Below, piece after piece: positions 7,979-16,600 of a stretch of DNA of 64,000 bases (position 1 is the stretch's first letter; each line of letters starts with the position of its first letter). A model generated the notes under the pieces. It searched no databases and was not told the origin of the DNA. It saw only the letters and a program-made list of their open reading frames with translations. Source of the stretch: Petrimonas sulfuriphila (GTDB lineage Bacteria; Bacteroidota; Bacteroidia; Bacteroidales; Dysgonomonadaceae); assembly GCF_051201015.1 (NCBI RefSeq), contig NZ_JBPEHI010000006.1. One strand, given 5' to 3'. The position numbers and the translations under genes are program-made.

Positions 7979-10639
7979 ATGTTGTGTCTAAAAAAAAGAG
8001 TCGCAAAAGGGGAAAGATTTTCCGGAAGAAAACTGTCTTTTTCCTTGCTGTTCCCCGTTTTTTTCTTTTTTGTTCATCCTGTTTCCGATATAAATAATCT
8101 TGAAAAAACAACCCCAAAACGGATTATTGATTCAAACCTAATTTCAGAATTTAAAATTTCAAAACAGCAAGTATTTGAACAGGTTTTCGGCGATGCCGTG
8201 ATGTTGGATACCGCCATAGTGCAAAGGGTAAAGTCGGAAAAACCGGGTACACGCCATTATGTGGACAGGAACAACGACGGAAAGCCGGAAGAGGTGTGGT
8301 TTATCGACAATGACCGGCGTCACAATAAAAACAATCTTCCCATACTGGTTAAGGTGATCGATGAGAATGGAAATTTGGAAGCGACAATGGAACCCGACAA
8401 ATGCGGCGACCTCTGGATAGCAGACTGGAACGCCGACGGCTTGGTGGATGCCGTGATAGATTATGAAGATATCGATGGAGACGGAGATGTGGACAGTATG
8501 GGAATGTTTTTCTACGACCCAAAAAATGGATTACGGGTCTGGTGGAGCAGGGACGATGGCGATGACAACCTGCTGTGGTATGATGTAGACTATGTATACG
8601 ATCAATCGTTGTGTCAATACAGAACACATTTTGGCGGCGACGAGTCTTTTTGCAGCTTTTACTATGATCCCGGTAAGAACCGCTGGATACCTTTCTCTGA
8701 AAATCCGTTCCTTTTTTACGACCGGAACAAGGATGGAATCACGGAGGAAGTTATCCGTATGGCAGGTCATGGCAACGATATCTGGAGTGTCCGTTGGAGT
8801 TTTGATGCCGATAATGACGGTACATTGGTCCAGCCCCGCAATTTCGATGCGGGTATAACGGCTTTGGCGCCCGGTTGGACACCTGCCGAAACCAAAGCAT
8901 CTCTAAAGATAACCGGGAAGGAGAGCGAAATAATTACCATACGAGGTATTCCAACCGGCTGGGTGCTCAACAGGAAAACGGCTACCGACTACCTGAGGCA
9001 AATCACGTGGGGACGGGTTCTGCTCACATGGGACGAGATTGATCTGAACAGGGCATGGAACAAAGCCAATGACACCATCGACCGATGGGAAGGCGTCATA
9101 GCCTCCGCGTCGCTTGACTCCGCTTTTTATATGCCGCGCGTCGGGGGGCCCGATTGCGGACCATACAACAAACGGTATGAATTGGTGCTTCAACCCTCGG
9201 CGCCTAACGATTTTTATTTCAACCCTGCCGATTACCGGATACATATCAAATATGCCGACAAGGCATGGATGGACGTGGACTACGATGGAGACAACGAGTC
9301 CGATATGTATTACAACTGGTTGGACACCGACAACGACGGCATCCTGGATAAAATGACACTGGACATCGGCCACAACGGCGTTATTGACGATTCGTGGGAT
9401 ATGGATATTTCCGGAGTGAAACCGGTACAGTGGACTTTTGACGGCCTGAATTCGGCCTATGCACCTGCCCTTGCTTCCATGCCGGCCCGGAAATATCTAT
9501 TGAACAAAGCGTTGATGGCCGTACTGATATCGATAAGGAAAGATGTGGCGGAAGACCCTGTATGGACGTTGGTACAAAAGAACATGGAAAATGAAAATTT
9601 TTCCGGCGATGTTTCCCGGAGACTTACCTTCAGTGACGAATCCATCCTGTTTTATCTGAACCTTGTTTGCGATCGTCAAATTGTCGGCCTTAAAAAGCTG
9701 AAAGCGGGAGCCGATTCCTTTTGGAAGGCTTTCTACGCCGCCAGGGGCAATAATGATCTCGAGTCGATGATTGAAATGCTATGTGAAGAGTTCGGAGTGG
9801 AAACACCCGTACAAGATTATCGCGAGTGGAATGATCGCCGGAAGAACCAACCAGCCCGGCAGCGTGTGGCGTGGATGGAAAATCCATCGTCAAACTGGCG
9901 CTGGGAATCGGAAGATGCCGCTTTCCGATTTTATGACGGTCATTTCGATCTGTTTGGTAAAAGGACAAAACAACTGATTTTTCCCCGTTTTGCCGAGATC
10001 ACGAAAGAAAACTACCACTACGACAGGAACGAATGGGGAATGGATATTCTCGAGATCGGGAACAGCAGCGGCTGTGGAGGATTGATTCTTTATGTGGATG
10101 GTGTGGCGTACCCGGTCCGCACCGAATCCGGTGGCTATACACCTGTATTTACCGGTCGTCTGATCAAAGAAACCGCGGAAGAGGTTACGCTGGAATTTGT
10201 TGCGAAGCATATCGTTCCGGGTAAACCTTATGAAGTGAGGATCCGCCCGACCGTTTTTGCGGGACGGGAAGATTGCCGGATTGAGGTGACGGTGGAAGGT
10301 AATTCCGCAGAAGAAAAAGCAGAAATAGGTATCGGCCTGACCTCTTTACCCCAAGAAACTTTTATATTCGATCCACAAACGGGAATCATGGGTAGTTGGG
10401 GATTCCAGAATCCGGAAATCGGATGGATGGGCATGGGAATGATATTTCCTGCCGACCGGTTTGCAAGAATGGACGAACAACCCAATGAGCATCGCGTCGT
10501 CATGCCATACGAAAAAGGAAAACCGCTCGTGTATCATATACAAAGCAGGTGGTTAAAAGGACTGCGTTTTAGTTGTTGCCCATCGGCCCAGGACTGGGGG
10601 AATATTTTAAAAGTTAAAGCAAATCAGATAAAAAAATGA
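7979..10639 (+). CDS. Secreted EF-hand-loop protein with DUF4861-like C-terminus (paralog 1)
   Basis: This 886-residue exported protein has a basic N-terminus and a hydrophobic stretch at about residues 19-37. Residues about 95-450 carry many acidic calcium-loop-like motifs of the D-x-D-x-D-G kind (for example DRNNDGKPEE, DIDGDGDVD, DRNKDG, DADNDGT, DTDNDG). Residues about 640-880 resemble the DUF4861 family (AAFRFYDGHFDLFGK, then EWGMDILEIG and GGLILYVDGVAYPVR), which is often met in polysaccharide-degradation loci. The middle region is unassigned. A clear paralog sits at 20512-23142; more than half of the aligned residues match by eye. It overlaps the next gene by 4 bases (ATGA). An enzyme or a structural role in glycan processing is possible; no catalytic residues can be named. 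Confidence 0.75.
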   Translation: MLCLKKRVAKGERFSGRKLSFSLLFPVFFFFVHPVSDINNLEKTTPKRIIDSNLISEFKISKQQVFEQVFGDAVMLDTAIVQRVKSEKPGTRHYVDRNNDGKPEEVWFIDNDRRHNKNNLPILVKVIDENGNLEATMEPDKCGDLWIADWNADGLVDAVIDYEDIDGDGDVDSMGMFFYDPKNGLRVWWSRDDGDDNLLWYDVDYVYDQSLCQYRTHFGGDESFCSFYYDPGKNRWIPFSENPFLFYDRNKDGITEEVIRMAGHGNDIWSVRWSFDADNDGTLVQPRNFDAGITALAPGWTPAETKASLKITGKESEIITIRGIPTGWVLNRKTATDYLRQITWGRVLLTWDEIDLNRAWNKANDTIDRWEGVIASASLDSAFYMPRVGGPDCGPYNKRYELVLQPSAPNDFYFNPADYRIHIKYADKAWMDVDYDGDNESDMYYNWLDTDNDGILDKMTLDIGHNGVIDDSWDMDISGVKPVQWTFDGLNSAYAPALASMPARKYLLNKALMAVLISIRKDVAEDPVWTLVQKNMENENFSGDVSRRLTFSDESILFYLNLVCDRQIVGLKKLKAGADSFWKAFYAARGNNDLESMIEMLCEEFGVETPVQDYREWNDRRKNQPARQRVAWMENPSSNWRWESEDAAFRFYDGHFDLFGKRTKQLIFPRFAEITKENYHYDRNEWGMDILEIGNSSGCGGLILYVDGVAYPVRTESGGYTPVFTGRLIKETAEEVTLEFVAKHIVPGKPYEVRIRPTVFAGREDCRIEVTVEGNSAEEKAEIGIGLTSLPQETFIFDPQTGIMGSWGFQNPEIGWMGMGMIFPADRFARMDEQPNEHRVVMPYEKGKPLVYHIQSRWLKGLRFSCCPSAQDWGNILKVKANQIKK

Positions 10640-11511
10640 ATAAAATATTAAGAAATTTCATTATTAGAGGGTTACCTAAAAGAGATTATGCAGAAATAAT
10701 TCTGTTCATTGGACTATTCTTTTGGAGTATTCCTGCTTCAGCACAAATCAAAATCTATATAAATACCGATCTGGAAGGTGTAAGCGGGGTTTATAAATTT
10801 GAACAGACACGCACTAAAGATACTCCCATAAATATCCAGGCATGTGAATATTTTATGGAAGACCTCGCAGCTGTTGTGCGTGGCCTTCGGGACGGCGGCG
10901 CTACCGAAATAATTGTTGTTGACGGACACGGCTCTCAAGCTGTGATCCCTCATTTGATGGAGCCGGGCGCTAAATATGTAACCGGACAACCCAAAATCTT
11001 CGGTGAAGGATGGCGCCTGGACAGTACTTTTTCCGGACTTGTCATGTTCGGATACCACGCCATGATGGGGACCCCCGACGGGGTACTTTGCCATACCCAG
11101 GATTCAAAAGCGGAAAACAGGTATTGGTACAATGGCGTGGAATCGGGCGAGTTGGTGCAAGGTGTTTCCATGGCAGGATTGGAAGGGGTACCGTTGATCA
11201 TGGTAACAGGTGATGTCGCCACCTGCCGTGAAGCAGTCCGGTTCTTTGGAAATGAATTTATTACAGTTGCCACCAAGCAAGGCATATCTCGCGAAGCAGC
11301 TATTTTATATCCTTTCGACGAAACCCGTAAAGCGCTTTACGAGGGAGCGAAAAAAGCCATATCGGTCATTTCAAGTTGTAAACCCTATGTGCTAAAACTG
11401 CCCGTTACGTGCAAATTAGAATATTTAGATTTAAGTTCGGCATCGCCGGAACCTAAGAAGGTAGTCAAGGAATGGATATCACTTGATGGTAAAAATCTTT
11501 TATGGCCATAA
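10636..11511 (+). CDS. M55-family D-aminopeptidase (DppA-like), exported
   Basis: M55 enzymes are zinc aminopeptidases that release D-amino acids from peptides; the model is Bacillus DppA. The protein has 291 residues, with a signal-anchor or signal peptide at about residues 20-37 ending ASA-Q. The metal-binding pattern is intact: D45 and E47 in NTDLEGVSG, H98 in VVDGHGS and H141 in FGYHAM, with a Glu in the NGVESGEL stretch. DppA itself is cytoplasmic, so the leader peptide is notable and would place this one in the periplasm. Its start codon overlaps the stop of the preceding DUF4861-like gene, so the two are translationally coupled. Substrates could be D-alanyl peptides from cell-wall material, or another amide in the target glycoconjugate (inference). 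Confidence 0.88.
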   Translation: MNKILRNFIIRGLPKRDYAEIILFIGLFFWSIPASAQIKIYINTDLEGVSGVYKFEQTRTKDTPINIQACEYFMEDLAAVVRGLRDGGATEIIVVDGHGSQAVIPHLMEPGAKYVTGQPKIFGEGWRLDSTFSGLVMFGYHAMMGTPDGVLCHTQDSKAENRYWYNGVESGELVQGVSMAGLEGVPLIMVTGDVATCREAVRFFGNEFITVATKQGISREAAILYPFDETRKALYEGAKKAISVISSCKPYVLKLPVTCKLEYLDLSSASPEPKKVVKEWISLDGKNLLWP

Positions 11512-11587
11512 TTACCGGACAGATGTATATGTGACGGAATAATTTTCTCGTTTTGTAAAAATATTGAATTAAAAATAATAAGTACCT

Positions 11588-12973
11588 ATGAAACTTTTCA
11601 CAAAAAACTATTCACGGCGTGAATTTATAAAAACGAACTTGATTGCCGGAACGGGTGCTGTCATGGGAGCGGGAACGACAGGCAGGGTGCTGGCAAATTG
11701 TACGGTGATAAACAAAACCACGCCCGCCGTTTTAGGTGGAAGCCCCTTGATAACCTCCCACGACTGGCCTTCGTGGCCTGTGTGGAAACCGGAAACCGAC
11801 GAGAAGAGATTGCTGGAGGTGATGCGCGGCGGGGTGTGGTCGAGGGACAAGGTCACGGACGAATTCGAAAAGAAATGGGCGCAACTGCTGGGTTCCAAAC
11901 GATGCCTGGCTGTCGTAAACGGCACCAACGCCCTCAACGCCTCCCTGACGCAGCTGGAGATCGGATGGGGAGACGAGGTGCTGGTCACGCCCTACACCTT
12001 CATCGCCTCCGTGTCGTGCATCCTGTTCAATGGGGCCATTCCCGTTTTCGTGGACGTCGATCCCGAAACTTTCCAGATGGATCCGGACAAGATCGAGGAA
12101 AAGATAACCCCTCGCACCCGGGCGATCCTGCCCGTCCATATCCTGGGGCTTCCCTGCGACATGATGCGGATCATGGGCATTGCCCGCAAACACAACCTGC
12201 TGGTGGTGGAGGACGCCTGCCAGGCATGGCTGGCGGAGATTGACGGGAAAAAGGTCGGGACCTTCGGAAATGCGGGGTGCTTCAGCTTCCAGACCTCCAA
12301 GAACATGCCCATGGGCGAAGGGGGAGCCATCGTCAGCGACGACGACGGATTCATGGACCGGTGTTTCTCCTATCACAATTACGGCAATCCTTACGGTTCC
12401 ACCGCCGGTCAGATAGGAGCCGGCACCGTGATAATCGGCACAAAACTGCGCATCACCGAGTACCAGGCGGCCATCGGACTGGCGCAACTGGAACGTTTGG
12501 AGGAACAAACCGCCTTAAGAAACGAAAATGCTGGATATCTCCGGTCGTTAATTGGGAAAATACCGGGCATCGTACCTTACAGGCTGTACAAAAACGTTAC
12601 GAAAGCCGCTTTCCACCTGTTTCCGTTTTTGTATAGGAAAGAAGATTTCAAGGAATTGCCGCGGAATAAGTTTATGGAAGCGTTGCGTGCCGAGGGTGTT
12701 CCCTGTTCCGGCGGATATACGGAATTAAACAAGATGCCTTATTTGAAAAATGCATTTGAAAGTAAATATTACCGGAAATTCTATCCGGCAGAACGGCTGG
12801 ATTATGACCGGTACGCACAGGAAAACCGTTGTCCGCTGAACGAAAAATTATGCAACGAACAGGCGGTCTGGATTCCACAAAACATACTGCTGGGCTCCCG
12901 GTCGGACATGACACACATTGCTTCGGCCATTGAAAAGGTTTACCGCAACGCAGAACAGATAAAGAACAAATAA
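11588..12973 (+). CDS. DegT/DnrJ/EryC1/StrS-type PLP enzyme with twin-arginine signal
   Basis: The 461-residue protein begins with a Tat signal (SRREFIK at about residues 9-15, then a weakly hydrophobic Ala/Gly stretch to ALA-like cleavage near 36). The remainder is a full fold-type I sugar aminotransferase of the DegT family. The Schiff-base lysine K238 in QTSKNMPMGEGGA is present, as is the cofactor-binding aspartate in VVEDACQAW. Members usually transaminate nucleotide-linked keto-sugars in the cytoplasm; export by Tat fits loading of PLP before transport and means the substrate is periplasmic. Such Tat-tagged members occur in Bacteroidota and related phyla but their reaction is not established. 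Base composition changes abruptly near 12500, GC-rich before and AT-richer after. The next gene starts 2 bases after its stop. Confidence 0.88.
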   Translation: MKLFTKNYSRREFIKTNLIAGTGAVMGAGTTGRVLANCTVINKTTPAVLGGSPLITSHDWPSWPVWKPETDEKRLLEVMRGGVWSRDKVTDEFEKKWAQLLGSKRCLAVVNGTNALNASLTQLEIGWGDEVLVTPYTFIASVSCILFNGAIPVFVDVDPETFQMDPDKIEEKITPRTRAILPVHILGLPCDMMRIMGIARKHNLLVVEDACQAWLAEIDGKKVGTFGNAGCFSFQTSKNMPMGEGGAIVSDDDGFMDRCFSYHNYGNPYGSTAGQIGAGTVIIGTKLRITEYQAAIGLAQLERLEEQTALRNENAGYLRSLIGKIPGIVPYRLYKNVTKAAFHLFPFLYRKEDFKELPRNKFMEALRAEGVPCSGGYTELNKMPYLKNAFESKYYRKFYPAERLDYDRYAQENRCPLNEKLCNEQAVWIPQNILLGSRSDMTHIASAIEKVYRNAEQIKNK

Positions 12974-12975
12974 TC

Positions 12976-14262
12976 ATGAAAAAAACCATATTACTTGCAG
13001 TTTCGGCACTCATCCTGTCATTTTTTACCGTATCCGCACAAGGATTACATAACGCCCAAGATAAGGCAATGCCGGAAAGCTTGCAGGCGTCTGTTTTTGA
13101 TATCGATATAACCCCTCCGGTGGGTTATAAAATGCCGTATGGGGTTGTAATCAACGGATGGGATTTGGGTCTCCGGGCAAAAGGGATTGTTTTGTCCGGC
13201 TCTGGGAAGCCGGTTGTTCTGGTTTCTTTGGATTGGCTCGGCATAGCGAACGACTGTTACGACGAGTTCAAGCGTTCGCTTGCCCGGGCTGCCGGGACGG
13301 TGCCCGAACGGGTGGCCGTTCACGTCATCCATCAACACGATGCGCCTTATCCGCAGGATTTCTTGAACGACAGCTTTGCGTTGTCGGTGATCCACCGTCT
13401 GGAGATGGCCGTGGCCCGATCCCTTGAAAATCCCATCCCCGTTACGCACATAGGGTTGGGGGAAGCGCAGGTGCATCGGGTGGCCTCCAACCGACGTATC
13501 CTCGGGGTTGACGGCAAAGTAAAGGCCACACGCTGGACCGCCTGCAAGGATTCCGCCTTGCGGGAGGAACCCGAAGGATTAGTCGACCCGATACTCTCCG
13601 CGGTGAGTTTCTGGAACGGAGACAGACCGGTTGCGGTATTGAATTTCTACGCCACTCATCCGCAAAGCTATTACCATACCGGTGTGCCCAATCCCGATTA
13701 TCCCGGGATAGCCCGTTTTTACCGTCAGTTAGATATGCCGGACGCCCTGCAGGTTTATTTTACGGGTGCCGGCGGAAATGTGGGTGCCGGTAAGTACAAC
13801 GACGGCTCCCATGAAAATCGCGCCGTTTTGGCCGGACGGGTTGCCGACGGGATGAAGCGGGCGTGGGAGGAGACCCGACCGGTATCCGTCACCGCTTCCG
13901 ACATTCACTGGAGTGTTGAACCGGTTTCTTTACCGCTGGATTCGGTAAAGGCAGGCAAGGTGCTTTGGGAACGGTACCGTGCGGGGAAGAAAGTCGATTT
14001 GCAGTGCTTGACGGTCGGCGATAAGGCGCGCATTCTTTTTATGCCGGGAGAGTTGTTGGTCGAGTACCAGCTTGCCGCCAAGAAAATGCGTTCCCGTCTG
14101 TTTGTTGCCATGGCGGCGTATGGCGATCTGGGATTTGGGTATATTCCTCCGGCCGCGGCTTTTCCACAGGGCGGTTATGAAGTGGAGGTGGCGAAAGTGA
14201 CGCCGGAAGCGGAAAAAGTACTTTTGAATGCTATTTCCAACTTGTTGAATGACAAGCATTGA
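12976..14262 (+). CDS. Neutral/alkaline ceramidase N-terminal-domain-like secreted hydrolase
   Basis: The 428-residue protein has a classical signal peptide ending SAQ. The body matches the N-terminal domain of neutral ceramidases: an ITPP-x-G start motif near residue 37, VVLVSLDWLGI, a zinc-type HVIHQHDAP near residue 117 and NFYATHPQSYY near 224, and AGGNVGAG near 262. True ceramidases cleave the N-acyl amide of ceramide with zinc; many bacterial relatives of this length lack the C-terminal domain and have unknown substrates. It starts 2 bases after the DegT-type gene and is surely co-transcribed with it. In context it probably hydrolyses an amide on the glycoconjugate attacked by this locus. 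Confidence 0.83.
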   Translation: MKKTILLAVSALILSFFTVSAQGLHNAQDKAMPESLQASVFDIDITPPVGYKMPYGVVINGWDLGLRAKGIVLSGSGKPVVLVSLDWLGIANDCYDEFKRSLARAAGTVPERVAVHVIHQHDAPYPQDFLNDSFALSVIHRLEMAVARSLENPIPVTHIGLGEAQVHRVASNRRILGVDGKVKATRWTACKDSALREEPEGLVDPILSAVSFWNGDRPVAVLNFYATHPQSYYHTGVPNPDYPGIARFYRQLDMPDALQVYFTGAGGNVGAGKYNDGSHENRAVLAGRVADGMKRAWEETRPVSVTASDIHWSVEPVSLPLDSVKAGKVLWERYRAGKKVDLQCLTVGDKARILFMPGELLVEYQLAAKKMRSRLFVAMAAYGDLGFGYIPPAAAFPQGGYEVEVAKVTPEAEKVLLNAISNLLNDKH

Positions 14263-14436
14263 ATCATCAACAAATAAGATAATTCTACCCTGACAGAACA
14301 TTAATTCCTCTTATTCTGTCACTGCAATACAGCATCAATTGGGAAAATGGAAGCGAAATCATTTTTCCGCCAAACCAATGCTGTTATGTAGCTAAGAAAG
14401 CGCGTAGCGATCTCAGTTTGGGACTATTATTTTAAA

Positions 14437-14838
14437 ATGTATGACCTAAAAAAAATGTATGGAATGGTAATGAAAAGTCGAGTTTTATTTATCATCATTG
14501 TTTTGATGATAGCAGCAACGGGTATCTATTTTAACATACAAGGGAAGGAGCGTCCGACAGAAAAGAAATCGTTGATAGCCGCTTCTTATTTTTCAGGCTT
14601 CGATCTGGGAAACGACAAGGAGACCCTGTATTACCTGACCAGCGGGACTATTTATGAAAACGGCAGAAGAGTGAAGGGACGGGATAAGATATCGATGGGG
14701 TATGAAGACGTCACACGCCCTACGTATGTCAATTCAATCGCTCTTGACAAGGATGGTAATGTGTACACCCTAGCAAGATTTGACCATGAGGGTAAAGAAG
14801 TAGAGGATCTGGTAAAAATACCAAATCCGTTTAAATGA
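14437..14838 (+). CDS. Small membrane-anchored protein, unknown; perhaps a beta-propeller remnant
   Basis: The 133-residue protein has an N-terminal membrane helix (about residues 16-34) and a soluble tail. The tail contains SIALDKDGNVYTLARF near residue 107, the kind of strand pattern found in NHL/SMP-30 beta-propellers, but one or two strands cannot form a propeller. It may be a truncated remnant or a small anchored protein. Several in-frame ATGs (14437, 14455, 14464, 14470) leave the start uncertain. The 174 bases before it hold no gene that I can recognise. It lies between the ceramidase-like gene and the beta-helix gene on the same strand. Confidence 0.45.
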   Translation: MYDLKKMYGMVMKSRVLFIIIVLMIAATGIYFNIQGKERPTEKKSLIAASYFSGFDLGNDKETLYYLTSGTIYENGRRVKGRDKISMGYEDVTRPTYVNSIALDKDGNVYTLARFDHEGKEVEDLVKIPNPFK

Positions 14839-14863
14839 TTATTGAAAAATATTTAAACATTTC

Positions 14864-16537
14864 ATGAAGACTATGAAACAATTTATTTATCTATTATTTA
14901 CTATGGCGTTTTTTTCTATAACGTTCATAAATTGTGAAGGTGATATGCTAGTTATCGAAGAACCAGAAGCAGGAACAGAAATAGCTTCGGTAACCAGGTA
15001 TTCCACGCCACTCTCATGTTATTATGTAACAACTAAAGGAGACGACACTAATTCAGGCAGCTCGGAAGAGAAAGCTTGGCGTACAATTAAATACGCAGCG
15101 TCAATTGCTAAGGCTGGTGATACCGTTTATATTAAAGCGGGTGAATATCTGGATGAGCACGTAGTTATTGTCAATTCAGGCACCGAAACGGAACCAATCG
15201 TTTTTGAAGGTTATCGCAATCGTCCGGGTGACAAACCACAGTTGAAATATGATCCATTTAAGAACAACAAACTTGATGCGACTATAATGCCTTTGTTAAA
15301 CGGAAACGATACGACAGGTCGTGCTTTTTCAATAACCGGGAAAAAATTTATTGAAATAAAAAATATTCAGATTACTCTATATGAAAGAGGAATCAATTGT
15401 ACCCAGAGGGATCCCTCATGTGATTATATTACACTAGATAATATAATCGGAACCGATTTCGGATTTACATCGCCCAATAATTCAATCAAAGCCACCAGAT
15501 ATTCAGGACTTGGAATTCAGATTTATGGCAATAATTGCAAAATACTTAATTGTATAATAGTTGATGCTGGTGGAGAAAACTTTGGAATCAGGGGTGATTA
15601 CCATCTAGTAGATAAATGCGAATCCTATAGCCTAACAAATCATAATCCTCCTGATTATTTTTTACATATAGGCGGTGATTATAATACTATCAAAAACTGT
15701 AAAGCAAACAACTTAGGAAATAATGCTCCTTACGGACACGGTATCGGATTTAAGGGAGATTGCAAGTATAACAAAGTTATAGACTGTGTTGCTGAAAATT
15801 TGCAGGAGGATTTTCTCGTTAGACACCCTGAATGCCAATACAACGAGTTCATAAATTGTACCGGTATTAAACACAATGCTTTTGTAATTCGAGACAATGC
15901 CAGCAATAATACGTTTAGAAATTGTAAGTCGAAAGATGCATGGGCTTCCGTTCTTTTTTGGGACAGTGCGGAACCGTCAGGACAAGACGGAGGTGGGTTC
16001 AATAATACTATCGTCAACTGTATATTTGAAACTTCGTCGACAGATCCTTGCATTGTTTTCAGTAATGATACATACCCGTCCAATGCACAAGGTAATATTT
16101 TCAGAAACTGTGTTTTTTCAAAAGGAAGTAAGCTTTTTTCAGGAGGAAGTGATCTGGATAAAGGTAACATTATGAAAAATTGCATTGTAACGGATGTTAA
16201 GGCTTTAGGTGAAAATCCTTTGGATTTTGGTATTGACATTACTTATTCCAATTTCTGGAAGAATGGTTTTAAAACTCCTTCCGGATCAGGGAACATGTCC
16301 AAGAATCCGTTTTTTGGCGGGACGTCTGATTTTCATCTCAAATCGAAATATGGGCGATGGAACGGAACAACGTGGGTTAAAGACCATGTAACAAGCCCGT
16401 GTATTGATGCTGGGGATCCCGCGGATGAATATTCAAAGGAACCATCCCCAAATGGAAAAAAAATTAACATCGGAGCTTATGGTAATACAAGTGAAGCTTC
16501 AAAAAGTACAGTTAAGAAGAAAATTGTAAAATATTGA
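14864..16537 (+). CDS. Right-handed parallel beta-helix lipoprotein (polysaccharide lyase-like fold)
   Basis: The 557-residue protein has a leader with a lipoprotein-like Cys (FINCEGD). Near residue 45 begins the DUF1565-type start of a beta-helix (YYVTTKGDDTNSGSSEEKAW), followed by many short Asn/Cys-rich coils such as NCIIVDAGG, NCKANNLGN and NCTGIKHNA that mark PbH1 repeats. The C-terminus has the SPCIDAGDP ... NIGAYGN pattern of choice-of-anchor Q proteins. This fold is used by pectate, alginate and chondroitin lyases and by many uncharacterised glycan-active surface proteins. No catalytic residues can be assigned. The gene is AT-richer than the genes on either side. Confidence 0.78.
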   Translation: MKTMKQFIYLLFTMAFFSITFINCEGDMLVIEEPEAGTEIASVTRYSTPLSCYYVTTKGDDTNSGSSEEKAWRTIKYAASIAKAGDTVYIKAGEYLDEHVVIVNSGTETEPIVFEGYRNRPGDKPQLKYDPFKNNKLDATIMPLLNGNDTTGRAFSITGKKFIEIKNIQITLYERGINCTQRDPSCDYITLDNIIGTDFGFTSPNNSIKATRYSGLGIQIYGNNCKILNCIIVDAGGENFGIRGDYHLVDKCESYSLTNHNPPDYFLHIGGDYNTIKNCKANNLGNNAPYGHGIGFKGDCKYNKVIDCVAENLQEDFLVRHPECQYNEFINCTGIKHNAFVIRDNASNNTFRNCKSKDAWASVLFWDSAEPSGQDGGGFNNTIVNCIFETSSTDPCIVFSNDTYPSNAQGNIFRNCVFSKGSKLFSGGSDLDKGNIMKNCIVTDVKALGENPLDFGIDITYSNFWKNGFKTPSGSGNMSKNPFFGGTSDFHLKSKYGRWNGTTWVKDHVTSPCIDAGDPADEYSKEPSPNGKKINIGAYGNTSEASKSTVKKKIVKY

Positions 16538-16600
16538 GACGTAACTTCTTATTTTCAACAATGAAAGAATTTATTATATAAAATTAAACCCAACTATATT

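Noticed and set aside
10738..11285. Antisense frames of more than 100 codons opposite the M55 gene
   Set aside because: The sense frame has all M55 metal ligands and a signal peptide; the antisense frames have no family features.
11732..12508. Antisense open frame of 258 codons opposite the DegT-type gene
   Set aside because: It lies fully within a gene with an intact, motif-rich reading frame, and arises from the GC-rich composition of that stretch. Its translation shows no recognisable domain.
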